Shown here: in pieces, positions 28,799 to 29,819 of the stretch
Layout: each line of letters opens with the position of its first letter
How positions within the stretch are numbered: position 1 is the first letter of the stretch
Source: a virus
Direction: 5' to 3' (one strand)
Length of the DNA stretch: 29,819 bases
Virus record (IMG/VR): IMGVR_UViG_3300044911_000285
Location: 1 to 29,819 of that record
Position numbers and translations under genes: made by a program
Notes under the pieces: generated by a model
What the model saw: the letters and a program-made list of their open reading frames with translations, nothing else
Told to the model about the DNA's origin: nothing
The model's database searches: none

Positions 28799-29819
28799 TG
28801 GCATACGGACTAAGATATACTATAACGCAAGCGTTAAGAGACGGTACTACATTAAACGCAAACATTTACGAGAAGGATTATTCCGGAAGTGTTCTTACTT
28901 ATGAAGCGATTAATATTAGTCTAGAGTCTAACGCTAGTAACGACGAGCCTTTAGCGGGGATTATTTCCTCTCAGTTAAATATATCTTTTTTAACTACGGA
29001 AGAGAACGGAGAAACCTTCCCCGAAATATTAAGTTTCGATATTAGAAAATACTTTGTTAAACTTTATACAGTAAATATAGAATACCCTCTTTGGGTAGGG
29101 TTTTTATTTAACGACTATGTTCAAATACCTTTTACTACGGGTAACGTTCAAGTAGATATAGTCGCGATAGACGGACTTTCTTTTTTAGATTATACGGAGT
29201 TTATATATCAAGAAGCGGATAGTATAAATTCAGTATATAGACTTATAGACATAATAGCGGAGACTTTAAACGTTATTGCTTATCCCGATCCTATTATGCT
29301 TTTAACTTCTTGCTCTTATTATGCGGAAGGAATGTACGATCGTGCGGACGCTTCGGCGGAAGAGCCATTCGCTCAAAGTTATCAATATAGGCGCGACTTT
29401 GTAGGGTTAACTTACTTTCAAGCCTTAGACAATATAGTTAAATCTTTTGGGTGTAGACTATTCCAATCGGACGGGAAATGGCAGATCCTAGCTATTAATC
29501 AAATGGCGCTAGCGACTAGATATTTTACTAACTATGTAATTTATCCTACTGTATCTAATTCCGGAAGTGGAACTTTCGATAAGAATATTACTATTGAGCC
29601 TTACTCGGACGGTAACGTACATTTTATAAATAATAGCCAAAATAAAATAGTTAGAAAGGGTTATCCTAAAGTAGTAGTTAAAGGGAACTTTAAATACGCA
29701 GATAACTACGTCCATAATGGAAACTTTAAAGGTTATTATAATACGTTAACGCCTCCCGCTTATGTTTTTCAGCCTTACGGTTGGAGTTTTTTCGCTAGTG
29801 CTTTTCCGGCTTCTTTTGT
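28798..29819 (+). CDS. Putative tail tip / baseplate hub-like protein, N-terminal part (split by contig ends)
   Basis: The first 340 or so residues of the gene that continues at base 1, for 658 residues in all. The ATG overlaps the tape measure stop by one base (TAATG). The pattern includes ILSFDIRKYFVKLYTVNIEY, WVGFLFNDYVQIPF, then FQALDNIVKSFGCRLFQSDG followed by KWQILAI, a helix-strand unit common in hub-like tail proteins. Position right after the tape measure is that of distal tail or hub proteins. In this copy codon 340 reads Phe; in the left copy it reads Tyr. The family assignment is inference from pattern and place. Confidence 0.75.
   Translation, partial: MAYGLRYTITQALRDGTTLNANIYEKDYSGSVLTYEAINISLESNASNDEPLAGIISSQLNISFLTTEENGETFPEILSFDIRKYFVKLYTVNIEYPLWVGFLFNDYVQIPFTTGNVQVDIVAIDGLSFLDYTEFIYQEADSINSVYRLIDIIAETLNVIAYPDPIMLLTSCSYYAEGMYDRADASAEEPFAQSYQYRRDFVGLTYFQALDNIVKSFGCRLFQSDGKWQILAINQMALATRYFTNYVIYPTVSNSGSGTFDKNITIEPYSDGNVHFINNSQNKIVRKGYPKVVVKGNFKYADNYVHNGNFKGYYNTLTPPAYVFQPYGWSFFASAFPASF
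29690..29819. repeat. Terminal direct repeat, right copy (circular closure)
   Basis: Same 130 bases as 1-130 with one mismatch at 29816. The split tail gene stays in frame across the join, which supports a circular map of about 29,689 bp. Confidence 0.95.

Noticed and set aside
1-29819. CRISPR array, insertion sequence, integrase or attachment site
   Set aside because: No regularly spaced repeats, no transposase motifs and no tyrosine or serine recombinase pattern were seen on either strand.

Overview
The window is essentially one complete genome of a tailed phage with a siphovirus gene set, probably infecting a member of the Bacteroidota (flavobacterial type). The last 130 bases repeat the first 130 with a single mismatch, so the sequence closes into a circle of about 29,689 bp and one tail gene is split across the ends. 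Host inference rests on AT-rich DNA, many TAnnTTTG elements (the Bacteroidota sigma-A -7 box) before genes, no Shine-Dalgarno sequences (starts are preceded by A/T-rich DNA), and Bacteroidota-style phage genes. No host gene is present. Every gene I accept is on the + strand. I see no integrase, CI-like repressor, tRNA or CRISPR array.

Layout, read around the circle. (1) 17.1-19.6 kb: ParB-like protein and terminase small and large subunits. (2) 19.6-23.8 kb: portal, MuF-like protein, prohead protease and HK97-type major capsid protein, closed by a strong terminator. (3) 23.9-28.8 kb: connector, head closure, tail completion and tail terminator proteins, tail tube, tail assembly chaperone with a -1 frameshift extension, and tape measure. 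(4) 28.8 kb through the join to 8.3 kb: tail tip/hub protein, a second tail-tube-like protein, a 1,684-residue fiber with a self-cleaving S74 chaperone, a LamG protein and small proteins. (5) 8.3-11.6 kb: lysis region with several membrane or exported proteins, a holin candidate, an M15 peptidase and a lysozyme-like enzyme, closed by a terminator. (6) 11.6-11.8 kb: a control region with palindromes and a consensus-like promoter. (7) 11.8-17.1 kb: early region with small regulators, a DnaA domain IV-like protein, a Bet/RecT annealing protein, an SSB-like protein with a DDLPF tail, a DUF1376-type replication protein, a putative partner and a NinG-like nuclease.

How it fits together: the phage seems to replicate with host machinery, using a lambda O-like initiator whose gene carries its own putative origin (repeated GGTCATATGACC palindromes followed by an AT-rich tract), annealing-based recombination and NinG-type junction processing, then terminase packaging into HK97-type heads joined to a long non-contractile tail.

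The signals I consider most worth checking are: complete absence by eye of CCAG, CTGG, CCTG and CAGG on both strands; the origin-like repeats inside the replication gene; the operator array before the early genes; AACGTT directly before four early start codons; a structured leader before the replication gene; and a second tail-tube-like protein placed among the tail tip genes.
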